Shown here piece after piece: positions 1 through 7,134 of a stretch of DNA of 18,845 bases. The translations under genes and the position numbers were made by a program. The DNA is from CTSOIL-112 sp964293815. GTDB taxonomy: Bacteria > Pseudomonadota > Gammaproteobacteria > Burkholderiales > Burkholderiaceae. The stretch is taken from positions 1 through 18,845 of the forward strand of contig CAXYYC010000035.1 in the NCBI GenBank assembly GCA_964293815.1, written 5' to 3'. Each line of letters begins with the position of its first letter. Position 1 is the first letter of the stretch. Under the pieces are notes generated by a model. The model saw only the letters and a list, made by a program, of their open reading frames with translations, ran no database searches and was not told the origin of the DNA.

Positions 1-1053
1 GCCGCCCCAACGGGCGAGGCCAGCACAGTGACGGTGAATGAGTATTCAGCACACGCAGCCCCCAAAAAGCCGAAAGATTTTTCGCATTTTTTCCCGAATC
101 ATTTGGGCGGGCAGCATGACTATCAATTGAGCAAGCTGCGCGTCGCCAATCGTGAGGTGTTTGCACTGACTCGACGCCAATCGAAATGGCAAGATTTTTA
201 CCACGCGAGCATGACCAGTCCGTGGTGGCAGTTCATTGCGTGGTCGGCCGCGGCGTTTCTACTGATCAATGTGGTATTTGCCTTTCTCTATTTTTTGAAA
301 ATAGATGGCATTGGCAATGTCCCGCATGGCAAACCGTGGTTTGTGTTTTTCTTCTCCGTTGAAACGTTTGCGACAGTTGGCTATGGCAATATGTATCCGA
401 TCAGTTTTTATACGCACACGATTGCGATGATTGAGTCGTATTCGGGCTTGTTGTATTCGGCAGTGATTACCGGCTTGGCATTTGCACGCTTTGCCCGACC
501 GCGCGCGCGGATTATTTTTGCCAATCAGGCCGTCATCGGTCGGCACGAAGGTCAAATGATGTGGATGACGCGCGTGGCGAATGAGCGGCACAATCACATC
601 AATGGCGCGGAGGCCAAACTTTGGCTGGTACGCACGGCGGTGAACGAAGAAGGACAGACCTTCCGCCGCTATACCGAATTGGCACTACGCCATAAATCCA
701 ACCCGATGTTTGTCTTGAATTGGACCATCATGCACCCAATCACGCGCAATAGCCCGCTGTATGGCATGAGCGCAGAGGACTGGGCGCAGGAGGATTTTTT
801 ATTCGTACTGGTGCTTGATGGTACGGATGAAACCATTGGCCAAAACATTAATGCGCGCCACACCTACCACCACAAAGACGTGCGCTGGTACGAGCAATTC
901 GCTGATATGATTGAGAAAAGCCACGATGGTAAAAATATTATCAACTTTCAACGGATTCACGATACCTACGAACAACCGTATGATCCGAAATATGACGCCG
1001 CACCGCGAAAAGGTAGTGATACGCTTGAGCAAGCGGGTGAGCGTAAAGAATAA
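1..1053 (+). CDS. KirBac-type inward-rectifier potassium channel (5' end possibly beyond the window)
   Basis: This encodes an inner-membrane K+ channel of the bacterial Kir family. Numbering from the GTG at 28, which gives 341 residues, the order is a cytoplasmic N-terminus, a first membrane helix at about 66-90, a pore helix with the selectivity filter TVGYG at 116-120, a second helix at about 131-155 ending in FARFARPRA, and a C-terminal cytoplasmic immunoglobulin-like gating domain to about residue 315. The spacing from filter to inner helix matches KirBac1.1 as I recall it. F152 falls at the bundle-crossing phenylalanine and E136 at the glutamate near the filter. Positions 1-27 are also open in this frame, so GTG 28, GTG 34 or an upstream codon could be the start. 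No ribosome binding site is visible before 28. The tail after about 315 is charged and low in complexity. Family assignment is firm; the start is not. Confidence 0.9.
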   Translation, partial: AAPTGEASTVTVNEYSAHAAPKKPKDFSHFFPNHLGGQHDYQLSKLRVANREVFALTRRQSKWQDFYHASMTSPWWQFIAWSAAAFLLINVVFAFLYFLKIDGIGNVPHGKPWFVFFFSVETFATVGYGNMYPISFYTHTIAMIESYSGLLYSAVITGLAFARFARPRARIIFANQAVIGRHEGQMMWMTRVANERHNHINGAEAKLWLVRTAVNEEGQTFRRYTELALRHKSNPMFVLNWTIMHPITRNSPLYGMSAEDWAQEDFLFVLVLDGTDETIGQNINARHTYHHKDVRWYEQFADMIEKSHDGKNIINFQRIHDTYEQPYDPKYDAAPRKGSDTLEQAGERKE

Positions 1054-1070
1054 ACCATTTTTATTTGATA

Positions 1071-1075
1071 AGGAG
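1071..1075 (+). promoter_or_regulatory. ribosome binding site of the RraA-family gene
   Basis: AGGAG lies five bases before the ATG at 1081. It fixes the start of a 166-residue product and rules out the shadow frames nearby. Confidence 0.75.
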
Positions 1076-1080
1076 CCAAT

Positions 1081-1581
1081 ATGAGCATCGCCACCACTGA
1101 TTTATGCGACCAGTTTGAGAACGACATTCACGCCGGATTGATTCATGTACTACCGCCGGTTTTTCAGAGTTATGGTCAAGCACAGGCATTTCATGGTCAA
1201 GCAGTGACCTTCAAGGTATTTGAAGACAATACGCTGATTAAAAAGGCTTTGGAAAACGACAACGGCACGGGGAAAGTCATGATCGTCGATGGCGGCGCGA
1301 GCGTGCGTTGTGCGCTGGTCGGGGGCAATATTGCCAAGGCGGGTACGCAAAACGGTTGGGCGGGCATCGTAGTGGATGGCTGCGTGCGCGATACGGGTGA
1401 AATCAATGAGCTGGCCATCGGCGTTCGAGCGTTGGCCGCCATGCCTTTGCGTTCATTGAAAAAGGGCGCAGGCGAGCGTGATTTGGGCGTGTACATTCAG
1501 GGGGTACGTGTGAATCCGGGTGACTGGGTGTATGCGGACGCGGATGGCGTTGTCGTTAGCCCCAAAGCATTGCACGAGTAA
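1081..1581 (+). CDS. RraA / 4-hydroxy-4-methyl-2-oxoglutarate aldolase family protein
   Basis: A 166-residue member of the RraA fold family, close to the usual length of about 160. The family includes inhibitors of RNase E (RraA) and class II pyruvate aldolases acting on 4-hydroxy-4-methyl-2-oxoglutarate or 4-carboxy-4-hydroxy-2-oxoadipate. The substrate-loop sequence GGNIA is at 81-85 and CVRD at 101-104. The aldolase signature G-X20-R-D-X2-E/D is complete: G82, R103, D104, E107. It lies 27 bases after the KirBac gene on the same strand and could share its transcript. No aromatic-degradation genes are nearby, so the sequence cannot decide between RNA-decay modulator and aldolase. Many genomes annotate such proteins as ribonuclease E activity regulator RraA. 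Confidence 0.88.
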   Translation: MSIATTDLCDQFENDIHAGLIHVLPPVFQSYGQAQAFHGQAVTFKVFEDNTLIKKALENDNGTGKVMIVDGGASVRCALVGGNIAKAGTQNGWAGIVVDGCVRDTGEINELAIGVRALAAMPLRSLKKGAGERDLGVYIQGVRVNPGDWVYADADGVVVSPKALHE

Positions 1582-1756
1582 AATAATCTGTACTTGATTG
1601 GGCGGTTTTTATCTGGCTTTTTATCGCCAATCCAATCAAAATAGGTTATCATTTAGTCACACCGTTTGAATGATTTTTGGGTGGTGGTTTTGCGGTAGCG
1701 GTCTCGTCAAGCGTGAAACCATGAGTTATAAAAATTACTTTTTAAAGGACAAAGAC

Positions 1757-1978
1757 ATGTTTCCAGAATACCGCGATTTGATTAGCCGTCTCAAAACTGA
1801 AGACGCTCATTTTCATCATTTATTTGAAAAACATCATGAGCTGGATCACAAAATCAAAAATATGGAAACGCACGTGATTCATGGGACGCACGAAGAGATC
1901 GAAGAGCTGAAAAAAGAAAAACTGCATTTGAAAGATCAGCTGTACGCGATTTTACGAAAGGCTTCTACCGCGTCGTAA
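1757..1978 (+). CDS. YdcH-type small protein (DUF465 family)
   Basis: A 73-residue cytoplasmic protein starting MFPEYRDLISRLK, which is the typical opening of the YdcH/DUF465 family. The ATG at 1757 is chosen because AAAGGA (1744-1749) precedes it by seven bases and family members begin here. The open frame reaches back to 1670, but that extension is Trp/Gly-rich and unlike the family. Residues 4-70 are almost entirely helical and highly charged, with heptad-like spacing (KNMETHVI, EEIEELKKEKLHLKDQL), so it probably forms an antiparallel helical hairpin or coiled coil. It has its own downstream terminator. The molecular function of the family is not established. Confidence 0.85.
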   Translation: MFPEYRDLISRLKTEDAHFHHLFEKHHELDHKIKNMETHVIHGTHEEIEELKKEKLHLKDQLYAILRKASTAS

Positions 1979-1984
1979 TGAATC

Positions 1985-2017
1985 AAAAACGGGTTTGAGA
2001 GATCAAACCCGTTTTTT
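1985..2017 (+). terminator. rho-independent terminator after the ydcH-like gene
   Basis: A 14-bp perfect stem (1985-1998 with 2003-2016) with a GAGA loop includes the core ACGGGTTTGA/TCAAACCCGT and is followed by a T run through 2017. It lies six bases after the stop codon. Confidence 0.93.
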
Positions 2018-2070
2018 ATGGCACGCTCAATACTTGATTTTGAGCGGTGTGAGCAGGTGCTTGCTATATC

Positions 2071-2079
2071 TGCTATAGT
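2071..2079 (+). promoter_or_regulatory. candidate extended -10 promoter for the CoA-binding protein gene
   Basis: TGC followed by TATAGT (2074-2079) makes an extended -10 element about 100 bases upstream of the start codon and just past the previous terminator. I see no good -35 hexamer 16-18 bases upstream, which is tolerated when an extended -10 is present. Inference only. Confidence 0.4.
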
Positions 2080-2092
2080 CAAGGCATGTCCG

Positions 2093-2114
2093 CCACACGG
2101 CATTGCTCGTGTGG
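2093..2114 (+). repeat. 7-bp inverted repeat in the 5' leader
   Basis: CCACACG (2093-2099) and CGTGTGG (2108-2114) flank an 8-base loop. It sits between the candidate promoter and the ribosome binding site, so it would lie near the 5' end of the mRNA. It has no T run and is not a terminator. Confidence 0.5.
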
Positions 2115-2180
2115 TTGAGGCATCATACAACCAACAATCACACAATCTGTATTCACAAAAATTCACAAAAGGAGCTTGCT

Positions 2181-2612
2181 ATGGAATGCGAATTTCCAAC
2201 CGTTAATGCCTCTTCGGAAGACGTCCGAGCGATTTTCAACGAGGTGAAAACCATCGCCGTGGTCGGTTTGTCGCCCGACCCGAGCAAAGATAGCCATCAT
2301 GTGGCGGAATATTTGCAACAAGCGGGTTATAAAATCGTGCCAATTTATCCCAAGGACATCACGATTTTGGGCGAAAAAGCCTATCCTTCATTGGCTGATG
2401 TGCCGTTCGCCATTGATATGGTGGATATTTTTCGCAAACCCGAGGCTTTGGATGCGATTGCTGATGCGACCATTGCGCGGGGCGATGTGAAGGTCTTTTG
2501 GTCACAATTGGGTGTGGTCAATAATGCGGCGGCAGAAAAAGCCAAAGCCGCAGGAATGCGCGTGGTGCAAAACAAATGCACGATGGTAGAGCATCGTAAA
2601 CTGGGCGTATGA
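2181..2612 (+). CDS. CoA-binding Rossmann-fold protein (YccU-like)
   Basis: A 143-residue cytoplasmic protein of the CoA-binding domain family, the fold seen in the N-terminal part of succinyl-CoA ligase alpha subunits. The first strand and nucleotide loop read TIAVVGLSPDPSKDSH near residues 24-39, followed by GYKIVPIYPK near 51-60. The later stretch VKVFWSQLGVVNN, then RVVQNKCTMVEH, is the conserved C-terminal half of YccU-like proteins. ATG 2181 is chosen because AAAAGGAG (2167-2174) precedes it by six bases; the frame reaches back to 2103, but that extension lies in the leader hairpin region. The stop overlaps an ATG (ATGA, 2609-2612). Family members bind CoA or nucleotides, but their physiological role is poorly defined. 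Confidence 0.88.
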   Translation: MECEFPTVNASSEDVRAIFNEVKTIAVVGLSPDPSKDSHHVAEYLQQAGYKIVPIYPKDITILGEKAYPSLADVPFAIDMVDIFRKPEALDAIADATIARGDVKVFWSQLGVVNNAAAEKAKAAGMRVVQNKCTMVEHRKLGV

Positions 2613-2680
2613 TGGCACGTCAGAGTGCCTGCCTGCGCGCACTCTACAACGTACACCGCACAGAGTTAAGGTCAAAATGA
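2609..2680 (+). CDS. possible 23-codon coupling ORF
   Basis: Starting from the ATG that overlaps the previous stop, 23 codons (MMARQSACLRAL...) run to a TGA that overlaps the ATG of the next gene, giving ATGA junctions at both ends (2609-2612 and 2677-2680). There is no recognisable domain. A 7-bp hairpin (AGAGTGC/GCACTCT, 2622-2628 with 2639-2645) lies inside it. It may be a translated linker that couples the two neighbours, or chance. I cannot show that it is expressed. Confidence 0.25.
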   Translation: MMARQSACLRALYNVHRTELRSK

Positions 2681-2847
2681 CAAAAACTCAGATCGCCACA
2701 TTGCTTGCCTATGCTGCATTTATCGCTTATGAGCTTTATTTGGCGAGCTTGTCGACACAGGGAAATATTCGCATTGATTGGGTGATTTTTCCGCCGATAC
2801 TGATCGTGTTGAGCTTGGTATCGCTGTATCAATATATGCGCAAGTAA
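2677..2847 (+). CDS. small two-helix membrane protein of unknown function
   Basis: A 56-residue protein beginning MTKTQIATLLAYAAFIAY. Two hydrophobic segments, about residues 6-25 and 36-53, are joined by a short polar loop (STQGNIRID), and it ends in MRK. This predicts a helical hairpin in the inner membrane. AAGG (2668-2671) lies five bases upstream of the ATG. It is followed by a strong terminator, consistent with its being the last gene of the unit that starts at 2181. I do not recognise the family. It is a plausible real gene because of its start signal, membrane profile and position before the terminator, but no homology was tested. Confidence 0.6.
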   Translation: MTKTQIATLLAYAAFIAYELYLASLSTQGNIRIDWVIFPPILIVLSLVSLYQYMRK

Positions 2848-2881
2848 TTAGGCCTCGGCGCTCATGCTTTGCCAATAAACT

Positions 2882-2908
2882 AAAACGCACCGATGAGGTG
2901 CGTTTTTT
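2882..2908. terminator. bidirectional rho-independent terminator between convergent genes
   Basis: A 10-bp stem AAAACGCACC/GGTGCGTTTT (2882-2891 with 2897-2906) with a GATGA loop ends in T6 on the plus strand and in TTTT on the minus strand. It can stop both the small membrane-protein transcript (+) and the purM-panD transcript (-). Confidence 0.92.
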
Positions 2909-2920
2909 ATCTGAAAATGT

Positions 2921-3304
2921 TTAGAAAACCGTGTGCGCCGGTTCGTAGTGAATGACTTCTTTAATTCGATTGTGCTCACCCATAATCACCACATTGGGGC
3001 GGTGCTGTGCCAGTTCGTCATTGCTTAACTGCACATAGGACATGATAATCACCACGTCGCCGGTTTGCACCATGCGTGCTGCCGCACCATTCAGGCAAAT
3101 CACGCCTGAGCCGCGTGTGCCCGCAATGGCATAGGTTTCAAACCGAGCACCGTTATTGTTGTTCACGATCTGTACTTTTTCGTGAACGGCAATATTCGCA
3201 GCATCCAAAATGTCTTGGTCAATGGTAATGCTGCCGACGTAATTCAGGTCGGCTTCAGTGACCGTCGCACGGTGAATTTTGCCGTTAAGCAGGGTACGCA
3301 ACAT
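2921..3304 (-). CDS. panD: aspartate 1-decarboxylase proenzyme
   Basis: This enzyme makes beta-alanine from L-aspartate for pantothenate synthesis. It is a pyruvoyl enzyme that cleaves itself between Gly24 and Ser25. Taking the second of two tandem ATGs (3304) gives 127 residues and puts the cleavage site YVGS exactly at G24-S25 as in the E. coli enzyme. K9, R54, Y58 and N72, the catalytic and substrate residues known from E. coli, all fall at the same numbers. The first ATG (3307) would add one Met. It starts three to six bases after the purM stop, so the two are co-transcribed and probably translationally coupled. No strong ribosome binding site is visible. panB and panC are encoded 6 kb away on the other strand. 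Confidence 0.96.
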   Translation of the reverse strand: MLRTLLNGKIHRATVTEADLNYVGSITIDQDILDAANIAVHEKVQIVNNNNGARFETYAIAGTRGSGVICLNGAAARMVQTGDVVIIMSYVQLSNDELAQHRPNVVIMGEHNRIKEVIHYEPAHTVF

Positions 3305-3309
3305 CATGT

Positions 3310-4380
3310 TTAGACCACGATGGTGGGTGCTTCACCCGCAGGTAGGGCGCGAATTTCGCCCAACGTGAATACGGTTTCGCCTTGCGCGCTCAGAATTTCA
3401 CGCGCTTTGTCCGCGTCATTGGCAGAGGCAATCACCACCATACCAATGCCGCAGTTAAATACGCGGTGCATTTCGTCATCAGAGATATTGCCTGCGGTTT
3501 GCAGCCATTGGAACAGCGGTGAGCGTGTCCATGAGTTGCTGTGGATGACGGCTTGTAGACCTTCGGGCAGCACGCGCGGCACGTTTTCGGTCAGACCGCC
3601 ACCGGTAATGTGCGCCATGCCTTTGATGGTAACTTGCTCCAACGTGGCCAAAATGGGTTTGACATAAATGCGGGTTGGGGCGCTGATGGCTTGTTGCAAT
3701 GTGACGCCGCCCATATCCATATTCAGATCGGCTTGTGATACTTCCAATACCTTGCGCACCAGTGAGAAGCCGTTGGAGTGCACGCCGTTGGAGGCCAAGC
3801 CCAAAATCACATCGCCCGCAGTGATGGTGCTGCCGTTGATGATTTTGTCCTTTTCCACCGCGCCGACCGCGAAACCTGCGAGATCGTATTCGCCGTCTGG
3901 ATACATGGTGGGCATTTCGGCGGTTTCGCCGCCGATTAGGGCGCAATTAGACTGCTCGCAACCCTGTGCAATGCCTTTGATGACGTTGGCAGCCGTTTCG
4001 ATATCGAGTTTGCCGCAGGCGAAGTAGTCGAGGAAAAACAGCGGTTCGGCGCCTTGCACCAAAATATCATTCACGCTCATCGCGACCAAGTCGATCCCGA
4101 CGGTATCGTGAAAGCCCCATTCAAACGCGAGCTTGAGTTTGGTTCCGACGCCGTCGGTGCCAGAAACCAGTACAGGATTTTGGTATTTTTTGGAGATTTC
4201 AAACAGCGCGCCAAATCCGCCCAAACCATTCAGTACGCCTTCGCGCATGGTTTTTTTGGCATAGGGTTTGATGCGTTCGACCAGCGCATCACCGGCATCG
4301 ATGTCCACACCGGCATCTTTGTAGGATAATCCGGTGTTTTGTTGATTTTCTGTATTGAGAAGTTGGGGCTGATTCGCCAT
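3310..4380 (-). CDS. purM: phosphoribosylformylglycinamidine cyclo-ligase (AIR synthetase)
   Basis: This catalyses the ATP-dependent ring closure of formylglycinamidine ribonucleotide to aminoimidazole ribonucleotide, the fifth step of purine synthesis, in the cytoplasm. It has 356 residues against a usual 345-350. The extra length is a Gln/Asn-rich N-terminus of about 16 residues before the conserved LSYKDAGVDIDAGDALV. The signature SGTDGVGTKLK is at 73-83, the conserved block VAMSVNDILVQGAEPLFFLDYF at about 99-120 and GGETAEMP at 150-157. AGGA lies 12 bases upstream of the ATG, which is rather far, so a start a few codons downstream cannot be excluded. It is divergent from the permease gene and is followed directly by panD. 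Confidence 0.97.
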   Translation of the reverse strand: MANQPQLLNTENQQNTGLSYKDAGVDIDAGDALVERIKPYAKKTMREGVLNGLGGFGALFEISKKYQNPVLVSGTDGVGTKLKLAFEWGFHDTVGIDLVAMSVNDILVQGAEPLFFLDYFACGKLDIETAANVIKGIAQGCEQSNCALIGGETAEMPTMYPDGEYDLAGFAVGAVEKDKIINGSTITAGDVILGLASNGVHSNGFSLVRKVLEVSQADLNMDMGGVTLQQAISAPTRIYVKPILATLEQVTIKGMAHITGGGLTENVPRVLPEGLQAVIHSNSWTRSPLFQWLQTAGNISDDEMHRVFNCGIGMVVIASANDADKAREILSAQGETVFTLGEIRALPAGEAPTIVV

Positions 4381-4421
4381 AATGCTTAAAAGTCCTATAG
4401 AATATGGGTTTATTCGGGTTT

Positions 4422-4435
4422 GCGCGATGTCGCGC
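4422..4435. repeat. 6-bp inverted repeat in the purM/perM divergent intergenic region
   Basis: GCGCGA and TCGCGC are separated by two bases, 42 bp from the purM start and 40 bp from the permease start. The dyad could be an operator between the divergent genes. There is no further support. Confidence 0.3.
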
Positions 4436-4475
4436 GATATATTGCGATGTATTGGTTTGATTTAAAGGAAAAGCG

Positions 4476-5663
4476 ATGAATTTGAAAGACAGAAATGCGT
4501 GGAAGCAGTTGGTTTTTGCTGCTCTCGTATTAGTCGCTATTGTAGCGTTTTTCTGGTTTTTATGGACAATAAAGGGTGTCATTTTGCCATTAATTTTTGC
4601 GGCATTTTTGGCATATTTGTTGCATCCCTTGGTCTATAAGTTGCAAAAAATGGGGCTTCAGCGCGGTATCGGCGCTTTGGTTGCGGTCAGCTTGGTGTTG
4701 TTGGCATTGATTTTTATGGTGTTTATTCCGTGGCCGATCATCAGTTCGCAATTAGATATTTTGCAACAGAAATTGCCGGAGATCGTGACCAAGGCGCATC
4801 GTCTGTTGGTCAATTCTGGCGTGATTCAGAACTTTCTGCCTGAGATAAACAATGGTAATTGGTTGCAGCAGTTGCAAGATTTCATCGCGGATAAGGTTAA
4901 TTTTTCCAAGCTGGGGCAAGACGTTTGGCGTTATTTGATGCAAGGCGGTTCGGTGTTGCTCAGTACCTTGTCTTGGGCGCTTCTGGTGCCAATTTTGACC
5001 TACTTTTTATTGGTGAGCTGGCCTGAGCATGTCAAACAGTGGCGTCAGTTGTTGCCCAAACGCTGGCGTGCGGGTTTTTGGCGTGTCAGTCAGGAGATGG
5101 ATGAGGTGCTCTCGCAGTATATGCGCGGACAGGTTTTGCTGATGCTGAGTTTGGCGGTTTATTACGCGGTGACACTCAAGCTGATTGGCCTACAGGTGGC
5201 GATTCCGGTGGGGATTTTGACCGGTTTGTTTGTGATTATTCCGTATTTGGGCTTTAGTTTGGGCTTTGTGTTGGCGACATTGACCGCGTTGTTGCAGTTC
5301 GGTTTGACGATTCCGTTCTTTTTGGTATTGACGGTGTACGGTGTGGGGCAGTTGCTGGAAAGTTATGTGTTGACGCCGCGTTTGGTGGGTGAGCGCATCG
5401 GTTTGTCACCAGTGGGCGTGATTTTGGCATTATTGATTTTTGGTAGTTTGTTCGGCTTTGTGGGTATGTTGTTTGCCTTGCCAGTGAGTGCGGTATTGGT
5501 GGTGTTGACCCGTTTGGCTCGTGATGCTTATTTTAACAGTGCCTTTTATCTGGCTGAAGCAACGCCAACGGTGGTGGTGTCGGTTTTGCCGGATGCTGCT
5601 GTTGAACAAGATGGAGCTGCACGCAACGGTACTGAGCAAGGTACGACCAAGGAGCAGGGTTAA
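4476..5663 (+). CDS. AI-2E family transporter (PerM-like membrane protein)
   Basis: A 395-residue inner-membrane protein of the AI-2E/PerM exporter family. Hydrophobic helices are visible at about 12-31, 34-54 and 65-88. A long extramembrane segment (about 90-155) follows, then further helices at about 158-181, 216-238, 241-259, 261-285 and 309-345. The family motif IPYLG is at 255-259, followed by GQLLESYVLTPRLVGERIGLSP near 291-312, which is typical of the family. The last 45 residues are polar. AAAGGA (4464-4469) lies six bases before the ATG. Substrates of this family are uncertain: some members export the AI-2 signal, others have been linked to ion transport. It lies four bases upstream of hda and is a usual neighbour of hda in betaproteobacteria as I recall. 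Confidence 0.92.
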   Translation: MNLKDRNAWKQLVFAALVLVAIVAFFWFLWTIKGVILPLIFAAFLAYLLHPLVYKLQKMGLQRGIGALVAVSLVLLALIFMVFIPWPIISSQLDILQQKLPEIVTKAHRLLVNSGVIQNFLPEINNGNWLQQLQDFIADKVNFSKLGQDVWRYLMQGGSVLLSTLSWALLVPILTYFLLVSWPEHVKQWRQLLPKRWRAGFWRVSQEMDEVLSQYMRGQVLLMLSLAVYYAVTLKLIGLQVAIPVGILTGLFVIIPYLGFSLGFVLATLTALLQFGLTIPFFLVLTVYGVGQLLESYVLTPRLVGERIGLSPVGVILALLIFGSLFGFVGMLFALPVSAVLVVLTRLARDAYFNSAFYLAEATPTVVVSVLPDAAVEQDGAARNGTEQGTTKEQG

Positions 5664-5667
5664 TTTG

Positions 5668-6399
5668 ATGATGTATCCGCAATTTGCTTTGGAATTGAGT
5701 TTGAGTGATGAGCCGCGATTGGAGAATCTGATTGTCGGGCGTAATGTCGAGGTACTTCGGCATTTGTATGATTTGATCGCTGACCGTTTTGAACCGATGG
5801 CTTTGTATCTGTGGGGCGCTGGTGGTGCGGGTAAAACGCATATTTTGCGCAGTTTGGCCGTGTCGGATCGGGCGGTGTATTTGACCGCGAGTGATTTTGA
5901 TGATGAAGTCACTTTAGGCGATTTTCGCTGGTTTTTGGTGGATGATGTCGATGGCTTTAGTGCGCGGCAACAGACTCATTTGTTTCATCTGTTCAACGCG
6001 ATTCGCTCCGAGCGAGTCGGCGATACCCATGATGAGCGGCATATGGTGCTGACCGCGAATTGCTCGCCGGTGCATTTGCCGCTCGATTTTTTGCCGGATT
6101 TGCGCACGCGCTTGGCGTGGGACTTGGTGTATGAGTTGCATCTGCTGACCGATGATGAAAAGGCGCAGGTGTTGTTTGAACAGGCGGAACAGCGCGGGTT
6201 GACCCTCGGTCATGGGGTGATTGATTACATGCTGCGTTACTCCAGCCGTGATTTGTCAAAATTGCATGAGTGTTTGGTGCAATTGGATCGCTATGGTCTG
6301 CAAAAAAAGCAGGCAATCACCGTGCCTTTGCTCAAGGAGTGGTTGAGCGCTGATGCACAAGAGATGCGTAGCGCTGATAAGTCAGTCGCCAATAAGTGA
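5668..6399 (+). CDS. hda: DnaA regulatory inactivator Hda
   Basis: A 243-residue AAA+ protein related to DnaA. With the DNA-loaded sliding clamp it stimulates ATP hydrolysis by DnaA after initiation and so prevents re-initiation. The N-terminus contains QFALELSL at 5-12, a possible clamp-binding motif comparable to QLSLPL in E. coli Hda. Walker A is GAGGAGKTH (50-58), Walker B FLVDDVD (89-95), the box VII arginine stretch DLRTRLAW (144-151), and the sensor II region SSRDLSKLHE (192-201, R194). The start is ambiguous among tandem TTG-ATG-ATG codons at 5665-5673; AAGGAG at 5649-5654 is 10-16 bases upstream of them. The frame extends back into the permease gene but is not Hda-like there. Confidence 0.93.
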   Translation: MMYPQFALELSLSDEPRLENLIVGRNVEVLRHLYDLIADRFEPMALYLWGAGGAGKTHILRSLAVSDRAVYLTASDFDDEVTLGDFRWFLVDDVDGFSARQQTHLFHLFNAIRSERVGDTHDERHMVLTANCSPVHLPLDFLPDLRTRLAWDLVYELHLLTDDEKAQVLFEQAEQRGLTLGHGVIDYMLRYSSRDLSKLHECLVQLDRYGLQKKQAITVPLLKEWLSADAQEMRSADKSVANK

Positions 6400-6435
6400 T
6401 GCAAATAAATGATACAAATAGATGACACAATTTTG
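6397..6435 (+). repeat. three imperfect 13-bp tandem repeats between hda and the HAD gene
   Basis: The units TGATGCAAATAAA, TGATACAAATAGA and TGACACAATTTTG follow each other with a 13-base period. The first unit contains the hda stop codon. The third is the most degenerate. This is probably replication slippage; a binding function is possible but unsupported. Confidence 0.6.
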
Positions 6436-6440
6436 GGAAT

Positions 6441-7118
6441 ATGATGAAGAAGACAATAGCCTTATTTGATTTGGACAAAACCTTGATTCCGGGCGACTCG
6501 GATCACGGTTGGGGGGCGTTTTTGGCTCAAAACGGCTTTGTGGATGCGGTTGGTTTTAAGAATAAGCACGATTACTTTTATATGCAATATTGCGCGGGAA
6601 CATTGGATATTATTGAGTATTCGGAATTTGCCTTTGAAGTGCTGACTCAGCATCCGATGGCGGAGTTGTTACAATGGCGCGAGCAGTTTATGGCTGAATT
6701 CATTGAGCCGATGATTCGCCCTGAGGCGCTGGATTTGGTGAAAAAGCATCAGGATGTGGGTCACGAATGTGTATTGATTAGTGCAACCAATGAATTTGTG
6801 ATTGAGCCGATTGGCTGGCGTTTGGGTTTTAAACACATTATGGGCACGACACCTGAGCAAAAGGATGGGCAATTCACCGGTAAGGTTTTTGGTGTGCCAA
6901 GCTTTCAAGCGGGTAAAATCACGCGCGTGACGCAGTGGTTGAATGAGCACGATGCGGATTGGAACAGCGTAGTGACCTTTTTTTACTCGGACTCAATGAA
7001 CGATGTGCCGCTGCTGGAAAAAGCCACATTCCCGATCGCGTGTAATCCCGATGACACCTTGCATGGGATTGCATTGGCGCGCCGTTGGCCGATTTTAAAA
7101 TTATTTGATATGCAGTAA
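6441..7118 (+). CDS. HAD-IB family phosphatase (SerB-like)
   Basis: A 225-residue cytoplasmic hydrolase of the haloacid dehalogenase superfamily, subfamily IB (phosphoserine phosphatase-like). Motif I is DLDKT with nucleophile D10 and acid D12, motif II is S114 in LISATNE, the motif III lysine is K159 in AGKI, and motif IV is YSDSMNDVP with D184 and D188. A helical cap lies at about 18-95. The second ATG (6444) is five bases after GGGA (6435-6438) and may be the true start; the difference is one Met. It lies between hda and pcnB, its usual place in Burkholderiales as I recall. The substrate cannot be told from sequence: phosphoserine, histidinol phosphate or a lipid phosphate are all possible in this subfamily. 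Confidence 0.88.
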   Translation: MMKKTIALFDLDKTLIPGDSDHGWGAFLAQNGFVDAVGFKNKHDYFYMQYCAGTLDIIEYSEFAFEVLTQHPMAELLQWREQFMAEFIEPMIRPEALDLVKKHQDVGHECVLISATNEFVIEPIGWRLGFKHIMGTTPEQKDGQFTGKVFGVPSFQAGKITRVTQWLNEHDADWNSVVTFFYSDSMNDVPLLEKATFPIACNPDDTLHGIALARRWPILKLFDMQ

Positions 7119-7134
7119 AAAACGATAGATAAAA

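Noticed and set aside
1589..1636. Possible terminator after the RraA-family gene
   Set aside because: GATTGGGCG and CGCCAATC pair only with a bulge, the loop is long and there is no T run at the right place.
1670..1756. 29-codon N-terminal extension of the YdcH-like protein
   Set aside because: It is unlike the family, and the ATG at 1757 has a good ribosome binding site and the conserved MFPEYRDLI start.
3479..3946. 155-codon minus-strand frame inside purM
   Set aside because: It is an out-of-frame reading of purM on the same strand, rich in Arg and His and without domain features.
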